A stretch of DNA of 64,000 nt from NCBI GenBank assembly GCA_963556145.1, contig OY744468.1, forward strand, positions 1,674,001 through 1,738,000, in the 5' to 3' direction. Below are positions 32,257-42,583 of this stretch, in pieces. This DNA is from Hygrocybe punicea. Its lineage: Eukaryota; Basidiomycota; Agaricomycetes; Agaricales; Hygrophoraceae. Numbering within the stretch: position 1 is the stretch's first letter; each line of letters starts with the position of its first letter. The notes under the pieces are model-generated. The model was not told where the DNA came from, searched no databases, and saw only the letters and a list, made by a program, of their open reading frames with translations. The position numbers were made by a program, and so were the translations under genes.

Positions 32257-32991
32257 TGCTGTTTTCCAAAGTCACGACCTTTTGAAAAATAAATCTTTTA
32301 AAGAGGAGAAAGCCAATCAAACATAAGAACTCATAAAATAATGCACCAATTGACATGGTTTTGGAGAGAAAGTTTTTCTACTCCCTGAAAGCTATCTTGC
32401 TGTCTATTTACATTTTTAAAATCTTTGATGTGTAGAGAGTCACAGGTGAATTGTCATTTTCAGTGACTCCAACTTGTAAAATGAATATCTCCCCAACCAA
32501 TGCTTGGATTGACATGGTTGTGGAGAGAAACTTGTTTTATTTTGCAAGGGCTACAAGGGCCCATACCATGTTTTTCTGTATTTTGGACTTTAGCAGATCA
32601 CTGTAATGTTATTTATGCAGAGGGCATTTTTGTGTACTGGCAGTACTGCTCCTTCAAATTTTCAAAATACAGAAAAACACAGTATGGGCCCTTGTAGCCC
32701 TTGCAAAATAAAACAAGTTTCTCTCCACAACCATGTCAATCCAAGCATTGGTTGGGGAGATATTCATTTTACAAGTTGGAGTCACTGAAAATGACAATTC
32801 ACCTGTGACTCTCTACACATCAAAGATTTTAAAAATGTAAATAGACAGCAAGATAGCTTTCAGGGAGTAGAAAAACTTTCTCTCCAAAACCATGTCAATT
32901 GGTGCATTATTTCATGAGTTCTTATGTTTGATTGGCTTTCTCCTCTTTACTGTAAAAGATTTATTTTTCGAATGACTTTTGAAAATGGCAA
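32257..32991. mobile_element. long near-perfect foldback element
   Basis: Two arms of about 320 bp (32257-32575 and 32660-32991) are inverted copies with very few differences, separated by roughly 85 bp. Shared landmarks include GAGGAGAAAGCCAATCAAAC, GGGAGTAGAAAAACTTTCTC and GGGCTACAAGGGCCCATAC. The outermost few bases are less similar. TA lies outside both ends (32255-32256 and 32992-32993), which fits a Tc1/mariner MITE, although the locus is AT-rich and this could be chance. It has no coding capacity. Confidence 0.75.
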
Positions 32992-33149
32992 TAATATTTT
33001 ATTACATCCTTTTTTGTTCTTTAACGTTTAACGTGAGCAACACAGGCCTGTAATACAACAGTTTGGAAATGAATCCGACTGTAATACCTGCACAAAGGTA
33101 CGAGTTGGGTTTTTTCCGAGTCTATGTTACTGACTACTCTCACCTGTTC

Positions 33150-33730
33150 TCGTGCCAATGTCACCAACAGCCTCACCCACACCCAAAACCACAACGACCC
33201 AACCAATGCCCCGAAGCACTCCAACGCCCAGCAACAACAACCACGGCCCCACCACGCCCAACAGGGCCGTCAACAACAACGACCACCCCACCAACGCCCA
33301 ACACCGCATCCAACAGGGCCACCAACACCCAACGATGCGACGACGGCCCCACCACGCCCAATAGGGCCGCCAATGACAATGGCCACCCCACTAATGCCCA
33401 ACCCCACACCAACAGGGCCGCCAACGACGAACAACAACAACGATGGCCCCACCATGCCCAACAGGGCTGCCAACAATGACGGCCACCCCATCAACGCCCA
33501 GCGCCACATCCAACAGGACCGCCAACGCCCAATGAGGACGACGACGGCCCCAGCAACGCCCAACGAGGATGAGGACGGCCCCAGCAACACCCAACGACAA
33601 CGACGACGGCCCCAGCAACGCCCAACAGGACCGCCAATGCCCAACGAGGACGACGACGGCCCGACGAACGCCCAACAGGGCCGCCAACGCCCAACGACGA
33701 CGACGACAGCCCCACCAACACAATGACCCC
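33150..33730. repeat. CCCAACAACGGCCCC-type low-complexity block
   Basis: Short imperfect repeats of CCCAACAGGGCCGCCAACGCCC and CGACGACGGCCCCA. The same composition continues at 46730-46815 and 50881-51324, which are two sides of the Harbinger insertion. Long ORFs on both strands reflect the lack of T-containing stops. It is followed by a large dyad and by a repeat copy matching 51378-51960. Confidence 0.7.
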
Positions 33731-33746
33731 CTGCAGGGCCACTAAC

Positions 33747-33800
33747 ACCTCGCGAAACACACCGCTACATCAATTGATGTGCGTGCCGGCTTCGCGAGGT
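33747..33800. repeat. CCTCGCGAA / CAATTG dyad, copy a
   Basis: ACCTCGCGAA at 33747-33756 pairs with TTCGCGAGGT at 33791-33800. The 14-bp palindrome ACATCAATTGATGT sits exactly in the centre (33767-33780). This is one of six such dyads in the window. Confidence 0.9.
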
Positions 33801-34700
33801 ATGTAGGCTGTCTGGGTGGGGGCTCACTGACATCCAACCGTGACCGCAATGACGACGGCCCCAACATCCAATGGAGATGGCTGACTTCTCATGGAGTATG
33901 CCGTCGTGGGTCCATACAGTGCTGGAAATCATGGGGCTATATATATAACATCTAATACATGCTTCGAGAAAAAAACTACAACTACATTACTATAGAACCC
34001 TTGAAGTCACCCACCCTGGACCCATGCCCAAGGAATAGTGGAGAGGCCATCCCCCCCACTGGCGACATGTCAAGAAATGAATGCCTGCAACTATCCACAA
34101 GCTGCACCCTCACCAGGACTTCGGTGCCCTGGCATCTAGCAGAGAAATTCGGCTCTCTCTGCCGGGGTGAGTGAAGTGGATGTGGAAGAGCACTGAAGGT
34201 TTGGGGTTTTTAAATAAAATTGAACCATCACATGATCGTAAACATGTGATTTTTGACGTGGGAATTAGCCACGTCACTCAGGAATTGCCAGGTCACGGGT
34301 TTGGTCTGAGTTACTCCACTAGCAATCTTGCAGAATATTTGTTTCAGCTTTCTGAAGTTCACTTTAGCCTCCCTGGTCTCTCTGATCTCTCTTACCTCAC
34401 TCTCACTCTCTAATCTACTACATACCACACAAACAATAGCTTGGGAAATTCAGGCAATACTCAAAGCTAACTCAAAGCTCACTATAACAAATATGTCTCT
34501 ACCACAAACAATGAAAAAGAAAAAACTTTGAACATCAAAGAGTTGTACCAGCTTCAAAAGAAGAGGAAGAGAGCCAACAAAACCACTTTCACCTGATGAC
34601 AATGACATTCTTGACAAGGTTTGTGCCATTTTGATAATGCTTCTTTTCATGCTGATGTATTAATCTTCAGTAGAAAATTGCCAATTGGTTTAAGAATGGG
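33801..34700 (+). repeat. dispersed repeat matching 51378-52210
   Basis: A direct copy shares CCCATGCCCAAGGAATAGTG (near 34022 and 51523), CAGAGAAATTCGGCTCTCTC (near 34138 and 51648), a repeated AACATGTGATTTTTGACGTG block and CTAGCAATCTTGCA. It may contain a promoter and first exon, since both copies lead to an ATG context ACAAATATG...CTACCACAAAC, but the coding parts diverge. Confidence 0.65.
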
Positions 34701-35317
34701 CAACAATCCAAATAAACAAAGAAGAAAGTAGGAGATTTCCAGGAGTCAGAAAGTCATGTTGAGAAGGATAATGGTGATTTAATGGCTAAATTCTCAAGGC
34801 ATTTTTCTAAATGGAAGGATAGTGACTTTTATGATGAGTGGCATGAATTTACCCTTGGCATGGGTTCTAAAAATACTGTCAGAATAATAATCTTGTTTGC
34901 AGCCTTTTATAGTGAAACTGCCACTGCACACTGGAGGGATATTGAAGAAGATCCTCACAAGTTTTTTGAGTCAAGATCTATTCCTCAGAACATAGACATC
35001 CTTATCAAGAAGCCACCACACTTTACAAACTGATGTGCTCATGGGCTTTAGCATTACTGGTTCACATTGCAAGAGGAAGGAAAACAACCATCACAGGTCA
35101 GATAGGAGTTGCATGCTTTAGATAAGCAAAGGTGAACTGCCATCAAGAAGAAGACAAGCAAGCCATACTTGGAGGTAAAAGATGCTGAAGAGGACATTGA
35201 AGTATGAATATATATATATATGAATAAAAGAAAAAAAAGTATTCAATTGACAGCATAAATTGAACACTGATGTTACCAACATTGTTATAATGAGGAGGAG
35301 AATTAGGAGGGTATACA
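34700..35317 (+). pseudogene. short coding fragments, family unknown
   Basis: An open stretch at 34782-35033 (83 codons, Trp/Phe-rich, WHEFTLGMGSKN) and smaller protein-like pieces nearby. No motif is recognised and no splice model joins them convincingly. The remainder to 35317 is AT-rich. Confidence 0.25.
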
Positions 35318-35713
35318 TATCCTGAAAATATTAGCCTGGACAATTTCAGCTGGCCCAGGATATGTCCTAAAAGCACCAGCCTAGACCAGTCCCAGTTGGT
35401 TGGGGAAAATATTAGCCTGGACCATGTGAGTTGGGCCAGGAGATATCCTGAGAACATCAGCCTGGACCATCTCAGTTGGGCCAGGATATATCCTGAGAAC
35501 ATCAGCCTGGACCATCTCAGTTGGGCCAGGATATATCCTGGGAACACCAGCCTGGACCATCTCAGTTGGGTCAGGATATATCCTGGGAACATCAGCCTAG
35601 ACCATGTGATTTGGGCCAGGATATATCTCAGCCTGATTCAGCTATCCCCAAGCCAGTTGGGCAATCTCATTTTCAGGCATCCCAACTCAGTTGGTAATAT
35701 CTTGCTGAATGCC
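35318..35713 (-). repeat. palindrome-bearing satellite-like repeat, copy 3
   Basis: The same family as 6158-6526 in reverse orientation; the head (TTGGTAATATCTTGCTGAAT) is at the right end. Six or seven units carry CAGGATATATCCTG. Confidence 0.8.
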
Positions 35714-36749
35714 CTGACTATACTGGGTGTAGCCATGGAACATGTGTTGGCCAAAGCTTTGGTTATATGACATGGCCATAGCACCTGGGTTGGCCAAAGC
35801 TCCAGTTACATTGGGATGGCCACAGCTCTAATTACATCAGCTGTCAACATGATATGCATTAGCCAACACTCAGAATACATTGGCTGGTCATGACACATGG
35901 GTTGGTTGTTCCTAATGGGTCTTTGGCTGGTTGTGGGCCATGGATTGGCCAGTGCCAGAGATATAATGGCCAGCCATGATACGGCTGACCTCGTGACATA
36001 GGGTTAGGGTTTACACCGATAAAATGCAATAAATTCCTTCTAAGACATTGAAAGCTTAACATTACAACAAGTACCCCTACTGTGAATTCACAAACGCCTC
36101 TGAAAGGATAAAAAGCAAGACACCAACGCCATTCAGTCTTGATCTCAAAGGAGGAGCTCTTCTCCTTCTTAATCAAGACTGACTGACAAAGAAAATACTA
36201 ACAAAAATTTTGCGAACAAATAACCAAAAATGGATACTGAAATCAACCAAACTGACAATATTACCTGGTCTCAATGTCACTAAAGGGAGCCTTCAAAGTA
36301 ATAATGAGACTTACCTGGTCAACTTTCAATGATGCCACCAGGCCCACTACAAGTAGGTTGCCCAGCAAGGAAATCAGGGGGATTCACCCGCCCTTTCATT
36401 CCTGAAGACCTGTACAGTGACAAGCACTCATTTCTGAGGACCAGACACCAACAGTTGGCACGCAGAGATGCCACAATGTTCATTCAAGTTGAACAGATAA
36501 CTTCAACAAAAGATACTGTCAGTAATGGGGTAATACAAATTAATCACTCATCTGGATGCAAACATACCAAAGAAGTAGTGTTGCCGAAGTTCGGTTCGGT
36601 CCGGTTTTTCGCTATTTTTGAAAAACTGGAACCAGAACCGATGGTTCGGTTCAGTGAAATGCCAAACCCGAACCGGAACCGTGTCGAATGGTTTCACGGC
36701 ATTCGGTCTGCGTTCAAACGCGGTTCGAACCGCGAACCCACCTCCAAAT

Positions 36750-37007
36750 ACCTCGCGCGGGCCAGACGCGCGTCAATTGACGCAGCTGTCACCCTCACGA
36801 GGTAGATGGGGGGGCTCTGTCTGTTTTTGCGAGGTTGGGTTGGGGCCAGGCACTTCCCATGGGCGTCCGCGCATGCTACCTACCTCGCGAAGAACGGGGA
36901 CGCGTCAATTGACGCGCTCCGTCTGTTTTCGCGAGGTTGGATGGGGCTGGGGACTTCCTATGGGCGTCCGCACGTCAATTGACGCGGCTAGGGCATGTTC
37001 GTGAGGT
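36750..37007. repeat. three CCTCGCGAA / CAATTG dyads (copies d, e, f)
   Basis: Copy d: ACCTCGCG 36750, GCGTCAATTGACGC 36770-36783, CACGAGGT to 36803. Copy e: ACCTCGCGAA 36882, CGCGTCAATTGACGCG 36901-36916, TTCGCGAGGT to 36937. Copy f is partial: CGTCAATTGACG 36973-36984, TTCGTGAGGT to 37007. Confidence 0.85.
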
Positions 37008-37094
37008 GGGTCTTCGTCGTCGCCTCGTCCATTCCCCTCATTAGCCGATGTCGTTGGGACTGGATTTGGGGGACGTACCTGGCTGCTGCCGCCG

Positions 37095-37101
37095 GTGTTG
37101 C

Positions 37102-37140
<39 letters not shown>

Positions 37141-37219
37141 GCTGCCGCCACTGCTGCTGTTGCTGTTGCCGCTGCTGCTGCTGCCATTGCTGCTGCTGCT
37201 GCTGCTGTTGCCGTTGCCA

Positions 37220-37255
<36 letters not shown>

Positions 37256-37260
37256 TTGCG
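37095..37260. repeat. CTG/TTG trinucleotide repeat
   Basis: An imperfect (CTG)n tract with TTGC interruptions. It gives Leu, Ala or Cys runs in all three frames, so the ORFs across it carry no weight. Confidence 0.9.
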
Positions 37261-38070
37261 GTCATTTGGCTGTCGTTGTTGTCGTCATTTGGCCGTCGTT
37301 GTTGTCGTTGTCATTGTTGTTGTCGGGGTGGTGGTATGTGGTGTTGCCACTGCCGTTGCTGCTGCTGCCGCTGCTGCCATCGATTCACTCCGACTTGCGT
37401 TGGAACGCGAGGGAGGTTGTTGGGTGGAGTTGACCGCGGGCGCCTTCTTTATGCGGTCAAGGTGGGCCACGGGGGGCTGTTCTATGTAATAAAATGTCAG
37501 TAAAATATAGTATGAGGCCATTACTTACCGTGGTTGTTGAGTAACGTTCAAGTTGGTGTTTCGCGCGAGTATGTTTAAGGTCACATGACCTAAGTTCACG
37601 CGACTGCATAGAAAAAAATGTGAAAAATTAAGTATCTAAATGAGTATCTACGTAGGTAACCATACATTACGGTTCGCGGTTTGAACCACATGTCAGTGCC
37701 AGAACCGCAAACTGAACCAGCGGTTCGGTTCAGCCAAATGGCTGAACCAGAACCGAACTTCCGGTTCGGTTCGCGGTTCAAACCGGGTTCGGATCGGTTC
37801 CGAACCGAACTTGGGTATCACTACAAAGAAGATACCTGCCGGTGAAAAAGAAGAACATACCACAATAATCAAGTAGTCCTGTGAAGTGAACAGATGTGAG
37901 AAACAAAGCCTGAGGAAATCACCTACCAGTTAAGACCATGACACTCCAGAATCTCTGGTTGTTGCCCGGTACAATAACCAAGGATCCTGTAGTGTCATCA
38001 AAAGTGGTAGTGGTGGTTGTGAGGTAAGGAGAAAATCTCAACCACGTTTGATGGGCTTGTACTTATTTGT

Positions 38071-38185
38071 TCATGTGACTTAACATGTTTGTTGATCACA
38101 TGTCACAAAGTGTGATGTCATGTTTGGACGTCCAAACATTACATCACACTTTTGTGACATGTCGCGTCTCACTAATCACATGACT
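38071..38185. repeat. long palindrome
   Basis: A core inverted repeat 38098-38162 (ACATGTCACAAAGTGTGATG ... CATCACACTTTTGTGACATGT) is centred on TGTTTGGACGTCCAAACA. Weaker pairing extends to TCATGTGACTTA / TAATCACATGA on the outside. It could form a cruciform or hairpin transcript. Confidence 0.8.
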
Positions 38186-38221
38186 CATAAATGTACACAA
38201 CAATGATAATAATAATCATTC

Positions 38222-38316
38222 CGAGGGCAGGAATTCTGCCCTCGTCACACTATGTATAATAGGTACAAAATAAAATAATAATGATATAACGAGGGCAGGG
38301 AATCACCCTGCCCTCG
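38222..38316. repeat. two GAGGGCAG hairpins
   Basis: CGAGGGCAG-GAATT-CTGCCCTCG (38222-38244) and CGAGGGCAGGG-AATCA-CCCTGCCCTCG (38290-38316) both end TCGTCAC and are separated by AT-rich DNA. They are two related stem-loops 45 bp apart. Confidence 0.8.
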
Positions 38317-38344
38317 TCACGTTGCTGAACCACCCCGACGGTCG

Positions 38345-39230
38345 GGTTCATTACCACCGCTGCTGCTGCTGTTGCCATTGCCATTGTCGTGCCTGCTGCC
38401 GTTCCCGGCCCCGGTACTGCTGCTGCTGCCTTTCCCGGTCATGGTCCCGCTGCTGCTGCCATTCCCGGTCCTGGTCCTGCTGCTGCTGCTGTTCCCGGCC
38501 CCAGTTACACTGCTGCTGCCTTTCCCGGTCATGGCCCCACTGCTGCTGCCATTGCCATTGCTGCTGCTGCTGCTGCCATTCCCGCTGCTGCTGCTGCCTT
38601 TACCATCGCTGCTGCTGCTGCTGATGTTGCCGTTGCTGTTGTGGCTGCTGCTGCTGATGTTGCCATTGGCGTCGCTGCTGCTGCTGCTCTTGCCATTGCT
38701 GTTGCGGCTGCAGGCTTCGTCCCGGCGCAGTAACAACTGCAAGGCATTAGTAGTACATAAAATAGGCACAAAAACAGCGACGACTTACCGTTGTGATCCT
38801 TTTCTTCGTTGCCGTCGTCCGCGTCTGGGTCTTTGTTGTCTGGGTCTTCGTCATCGTCAATCGCGTCCGCATCTGGGTCATCCCCGTCTGTCTCCCATCG
38901 TCGTCCTCGTTCTTGTCATTACGGTCCCTGTGTCCGTCATTGCTGTCCCCGTTCTCGTCGTTCCGGTCCCTGCTGTCATTGCCATCCCCGTTGCCATGTT
39001 TCTGGTCCCTGTTCTCGTCGTTCCGGTCCCTGTTCTCGTCGCTCCGGTCCCCATTCTCATCATTCCGGTCCCCGTTCTCATCGTTGCCGTCCCTGCTCTT
39101 GTCGTTGCCATCCATGCTGTCGCCGTTCCTGTGCTTGCTGTCGTCGTTGCCATCCCTGTGGTCGTCGTTCCGGTCCTCGTGGTCGCCGTTCCTGGACCCA
39201 TCGTGTTCACGGTCGTCGTCCATGTCATTT
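38345..39230. repeat. GCTGCTGCC block and 21-bp GTCGTTCCGGTCCCTGTTCTC array
   Basis: 38345-38715 is (CTGCTGCTG)/(CCGTTCCCGG) low complexity. 38830-39225 holds about 15-20 degenerate units near CTCGTCGTTCCGGTCCCTGTT. On the minus strand the latter reads as a 7-residue NDENGDR repeat, on the plus strand as VPVLVVP-like repeats; because 21 is a multiple of three, both frames stay open. I do not claim a protein. Confidence 0.7.
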
Positions 39231-39399
39231 CTTTTATGGGCGTCGCGTCGCTGGTTTCCGTCCTGGCATTGCTGTTGGTGTGAGTTGTCGTGGTCGTCTG
39301 ACGCGACATTGCTGGAAAGGACCTAAAAACTATGTGGAAGTAGTTAGTAGGGTAAACAAAGAAACATAAAATGAACACTTAGCGTGCTGTTCTTTGCCC

Positions 39400-39846
39400 A
39401 TCAAAGTCAAGATGAAGAGTGACGTGGCATGAACTTGCGTGAGAATTTCAATCGGCATTTGCCGATTTCCCAAATGGGGCCGAATTGCCATATTGGTACA
39501 GGTGGCTGGATTTTCTTAATGCTATTACATGCTGTATAACAGCTCAATGGCCAGGACAAGACCCTGCAGGGATGTAAATATCCCATACCCTCAAGTAGGG
39601 TAAATTTTGTATTTTATTTCATCCTACAGAGAGAGCTATTCACAATTTATTTGAGCCCTCTGCCAAAATTGGACCCTTAAACACTCAACTTTGCGAGTAC
39701 TCATCCAGAAAATCTAAAATTAATTCTAGCAATACTAGGTGAAGCATACATCATTGTCACAATAAGTGCCTGGCAGCTAGTACTCCAGGAAATGTGCTGT
39801 AGCCAACAAATGGTAAAGCTGTGAGTTGCGTGACTTGAATCCAAAT
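39400..39846. repeat. diverged copy of the 28.8-kb and 41.0-41.6-kb repeats
   Basis: 39440-39600 matches 28823-28960 (GAATTTCAA, GGTGGCTGGATTTTCTTA, CAATGGCCAGG.CAAGACCCT). 39600-39790 matches one arm of the 41006-41520 foldback (AAAATTGGACCCTTAAACA.C; CTTTGCGAGTAC). No gene is present. Confidence 0.65.
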
Positions 39847-40313
39847 AGTCTTGATCAAGAAGGAGAAGAGCTCCTCCTTTGAGATCAAGACTGAATGGCG
39901 TTGATGTCTTGCTTGTTATCCTTTCAGAGGCGTTTGTGAATTCACAGTAGGGGTACTTGTTGTAATGTTAAGCTTTCAATGTCTTAGAAGGAATTTATTG
40001 CATTTTATCGGTGTAAACCCTAACCCTATGTCACGAGGTCAGCCATATCATGGCTGGCCATTATATCTCTGGCACTGGCCAATCCATGGCCCACAACCAG
40101 CCAAAGACCCATTAGGAACAACCAACCCATGTGTCATGACCAACCAATGTATTCTGAGTGTTGGCCAATGCATATCATGTTGACAGCTGATGTAATTAGA
40201 GCTGTGGCCATCCCAATGTAACTGGAGCTTTGGCCAACCCAGGTGCTATGGCCATGTCATATAACCAAAGCTTTGGCCAACACATGTTCCATGGCTACAC
40301 CCAGTATAGTCAG

Positions 40314-40990
40314 CCAATCCAAGTCTCATGGCCAGCCAATAAATGCAGAGGTCAGCCAATCCACATTCCATGGCTAGCTGAATACCCCTTGTGGTCAGCC
40401 AATCCATGTTTCATGGCCAGCCAAATTACCCATTGTGGTTTGGCCAACCCATGTACCATAGCCAGCCAATATACCAGGATCAGCCAATCCATGTTGCCAG
40501 CTGAAATACACAGACCAGTCAGCCAATCCATGTTCCATGGCCAGCCAAAATACCCAGAGCGGTCAGCCAATCCATGTTCCATGGCCAACCGAAATACCCA
40601 GACCGGTCGGCCAATTCATGTTCCATGGCCAGCTGAAATACCCAGCCTGGTCGGCCAATCCACCTTTCATGGCTAGCCAAAATACCCAGACCGGTCGGCC
40701 AATCCATGTTCCATGGCCAGCCAAATTACCCTGGGTTGTCGGCCAATCCATGTTCCATAGCCTGCCAAGATACCCAGACCGGTGGGCCAATCCACCTCAC
40801 ATGGCCAGCCAAAATATCCAGACCGGTTGGCCAATATATCCCTCTGCTTCGGCCAACTCATGTCCCTCAGAACATAGACCCCTCGGCCAAGCCATCTCCC
40901 CTGGAGAAAGATACTGGTCAGCCGAGATTGGCTGGCCCACTCGGAGTGGGAATTGTCCCTCTCGGCTGAGCCATGTCTTGTGGAAAAGAT
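40314..40990 (-). repeat. 44-bp tandem repeat array, inverted copy
   Basis: About twelve 44-bp units (CAGCCAATCCATGTTCCATGG, CCAGCC.AAATACCCAGACCGG) to about 40860, then a unique edge GGAGAAAGATACTGGTCAGC...CCCACTCGGAGTGGG. This edge matches 28985-29110 in inverted orientation. Confidence 0.85.
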
Positions 40991-41005
40991 ATGCTGTAAG
41001 GTGTG

Positions 41006-41520
41006 CCCGAGAGGAGTTTTTGTAATTTATTTCATTTTATATTGGGAGATATTCACAATGCATTTTATGCCTCTGGCAAAATTGGACCCTTAAACAGCTA
41101 ACTTTGCGAGTACACATCTGAAAAATTCAAAATTAATTCCAGGAGTACTAAGGAAGGTGTACATTGTGTTCCAGACAAGTGCCTGGTAGTTGGTGTGGCA
41201 AGGAATGTGTTGTAGCCAAAATTGATTTGGAGCTTTGTGGACAATCAAAAGTCTGTATAAGCAGACACAATCATGAATGGAAGGTGAGTGACAAGTTCAT
41301 CACATTTTGGCTCCAACACATTCCCTGCCACACCAACTACCAGGCACTTGTCTGGAACACAATGTACACCTTCCTTAGTACTCCTGGAATTAATTTTGAA
41401 TTTTTCAGATGTGTACTCGCAAAGTTAGCTGTTTAAGGGTCCAATTTTGCCAGAGGCATAAAATGCATTGTGAATATCTCCCAATATAAAATGAAATAAA
41501 TTACAAAAACTCCTCTCGGG
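41006..41520. mobile_element. foldback element with a recognisable empty site
   Basis: 515 bp with inverted arms of about 220 bp starting CCCGAGAGGAGTTTTTGTAA. The homologous locus near 28960 (inverted) lacks the insert, going directly from the TACCTACCCCGAG side to the CAGCGTATC side. No coding capacity. Confidence 0.75.
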
Positions 41521-42203
41521 GTAGGTATATCATACCTATATCTCTTCATGGTCTTGCCCTGGCCATTGAGGTGTTGTAGTATATATAATAATGATAAGAA
41601 AATCCAGCCACTCTTTCCTATATGGCAACTCGACCCCGTTTTGGATATCGGCAAATTCTGGTTGAAATTCTCGCACACTGGAGTGGTCCCGAGGGACCTC
41701 TCGGGATCGGGGATGGAATTGCATGGAATGGCTGAGGTGGATGGGATAGATAGGACAAGATCAACTGACTACCACATCAGGAACTGCTACTGACTGAGGA
41801 AGAGGTCAAGTGATGTGCCAGGCACAACTACTACAGCGCGAGTTCAACAACACCTGCTGTTTTCAACAATGACACGACAACAGGTGCAGATGCCAGAGCA
41901 CCCCAGGTAAGTATTCTATTTATCTTGTTCATTTATTCTACTGACTATTTAAACACTTGTAGGTTTTTTTTCCCACACCCTCATGCCAAACAAATGCGAA
42001 CAAGGCAACAGCAACAAGTGGACACGGATGTGGGTGACAAGGAGACGACAGACACAGGACGACACAGGATGACTGGAACACGGATGACAGGGTAAACGAA
42101 CGAATGCGACGACGGTGCGAAACAGGAATACGACAACAGGAACCGGGAACCATGACAATGGGCAGGGGCAACGAATACAAGGACAGCAGGCACGGGCACG
42201 GGC
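41521..42203 (+). repeat. dispersed repeat with splice-like leader, copy 2
   Basis: Inverted copy of 28985-28150: GGTCTTGCCCTGGCCATTGA, GATATCGGCAAATTC, GTTTTCAACAATGACA, then AGAGCACCCCAG followed by a 56-bp GTAAGT...TTGTAG intron-like stretch (41907-41962) and a GACAGGACGAC-type low-complexity tract to the hAT insertion. Compared with copy 1 it has extra sequence at 41685-41820. Confidence 0.6.
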
Positions 42204-42528
42204 TAGTGCTACCGAAGTTCAGTTCAGTCCAGTTCAGACCCATTTTGGCTGAACTCTGAACTGAACTCCGGGTTCAGTTCAGACTTTCACGTGAACTGAA
42301 CCTGAACTGCCCTGAACCGTTTGCATTTTTTTTCAGGGCCTGAACCGGGTTCATGAACGGTTCGGACACTCAATTTTAGTATTATCACACATTTTACAAA
42401 AAAAATTCACTATATATTACTGTAACTATTTAATCTCACTAGGAACCTCATTATATTGTGGTAAATATTCAAATATGGCGTTACACACAGGTATCGCCTG
42501 GCACTGGTGAGGCACCCACCTCCCGGTA

Positions 42529-42583
42529 ACCTCGCGAACATAGCCCCGACATCAATTGATGTCGGGCTGCATGTTCGCGAGGT
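42529..42583. repeat. CCTCGCGAA / CAATTG dyad, copy c
   Basis: ACCTCGCGAA (42529-42538) pairs with TTCGCGAGGT (42574-42583). The centre CCCGACATCAATTGATGTCGGG (42545-42566) is itself a perfect 22-bp palindrome. Confidence 0.9.

Larger units (their letters stand above)
36576..37823. mobile_element. hAT-type non-autonomous element 1
   Basis: A 1248-bp element starting TAGTGTTGCCGAAGTTCGGT and ending with its inverted match (TTGGGTATCACTA). It is flanked by a perfect 8-bp target duplication CAAAGAAG (36568-36575 and 37824-37831). Ends carry many CGGTTC/GAACCG subterminal repeats, typical of hAT. The interior has three CCTCGCGA/CAATTG dyads and a GCTGCTGCT tract. No transposase is present. Confidence 0.9.
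35714..40313. mobile_element. 4.6-kb unit bounded by 467-bp inverted repeats
   Basis: 35714-36180 and 39847-40313 are near-identical inverted copies: both contain GACTATACTGGGTGTAGCC, a TAACCC/TAGGGTT telomere-like hexamer pair next to TGTCACGAGG, and AGAAGGAGAAGAGCTCCTCC. They enclose a hAT-type element, palindromes and GC-rich low-complexity DNA with no recognised transposase. It may be a non-autonomous element or an inverted duplication; no target duplication was identified because both flanks are other repeats. Confidence 0.55.

Noticed and set aside
33124..33726. 200-codon Pro/Thr-rich ORF and its minus-strand counterparts
   Set aside because: Low-complexity repeat; the two copies in the window do not preserve one reading frame.
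35990..36020. TTAGGGT as an interstitial telomere
   Set aside because: Only a single TTAGGG-like unit in each arm of the inverted repeat, no array.
36995..37503. Leu-, Ala- and Cys-run ORFs
   Set aside because: Products of a CTG trinucleotide tract in three frames.
38372..39283. 303-codon Val/Pro-rich ORF and the opposite 158-codon NDENGDR-repeat ORF
   Set aside because: A 21-bp tandem repeat keeps every frame open. No start context or homologue is evident, though the minus-strand reading is not fully excluded.
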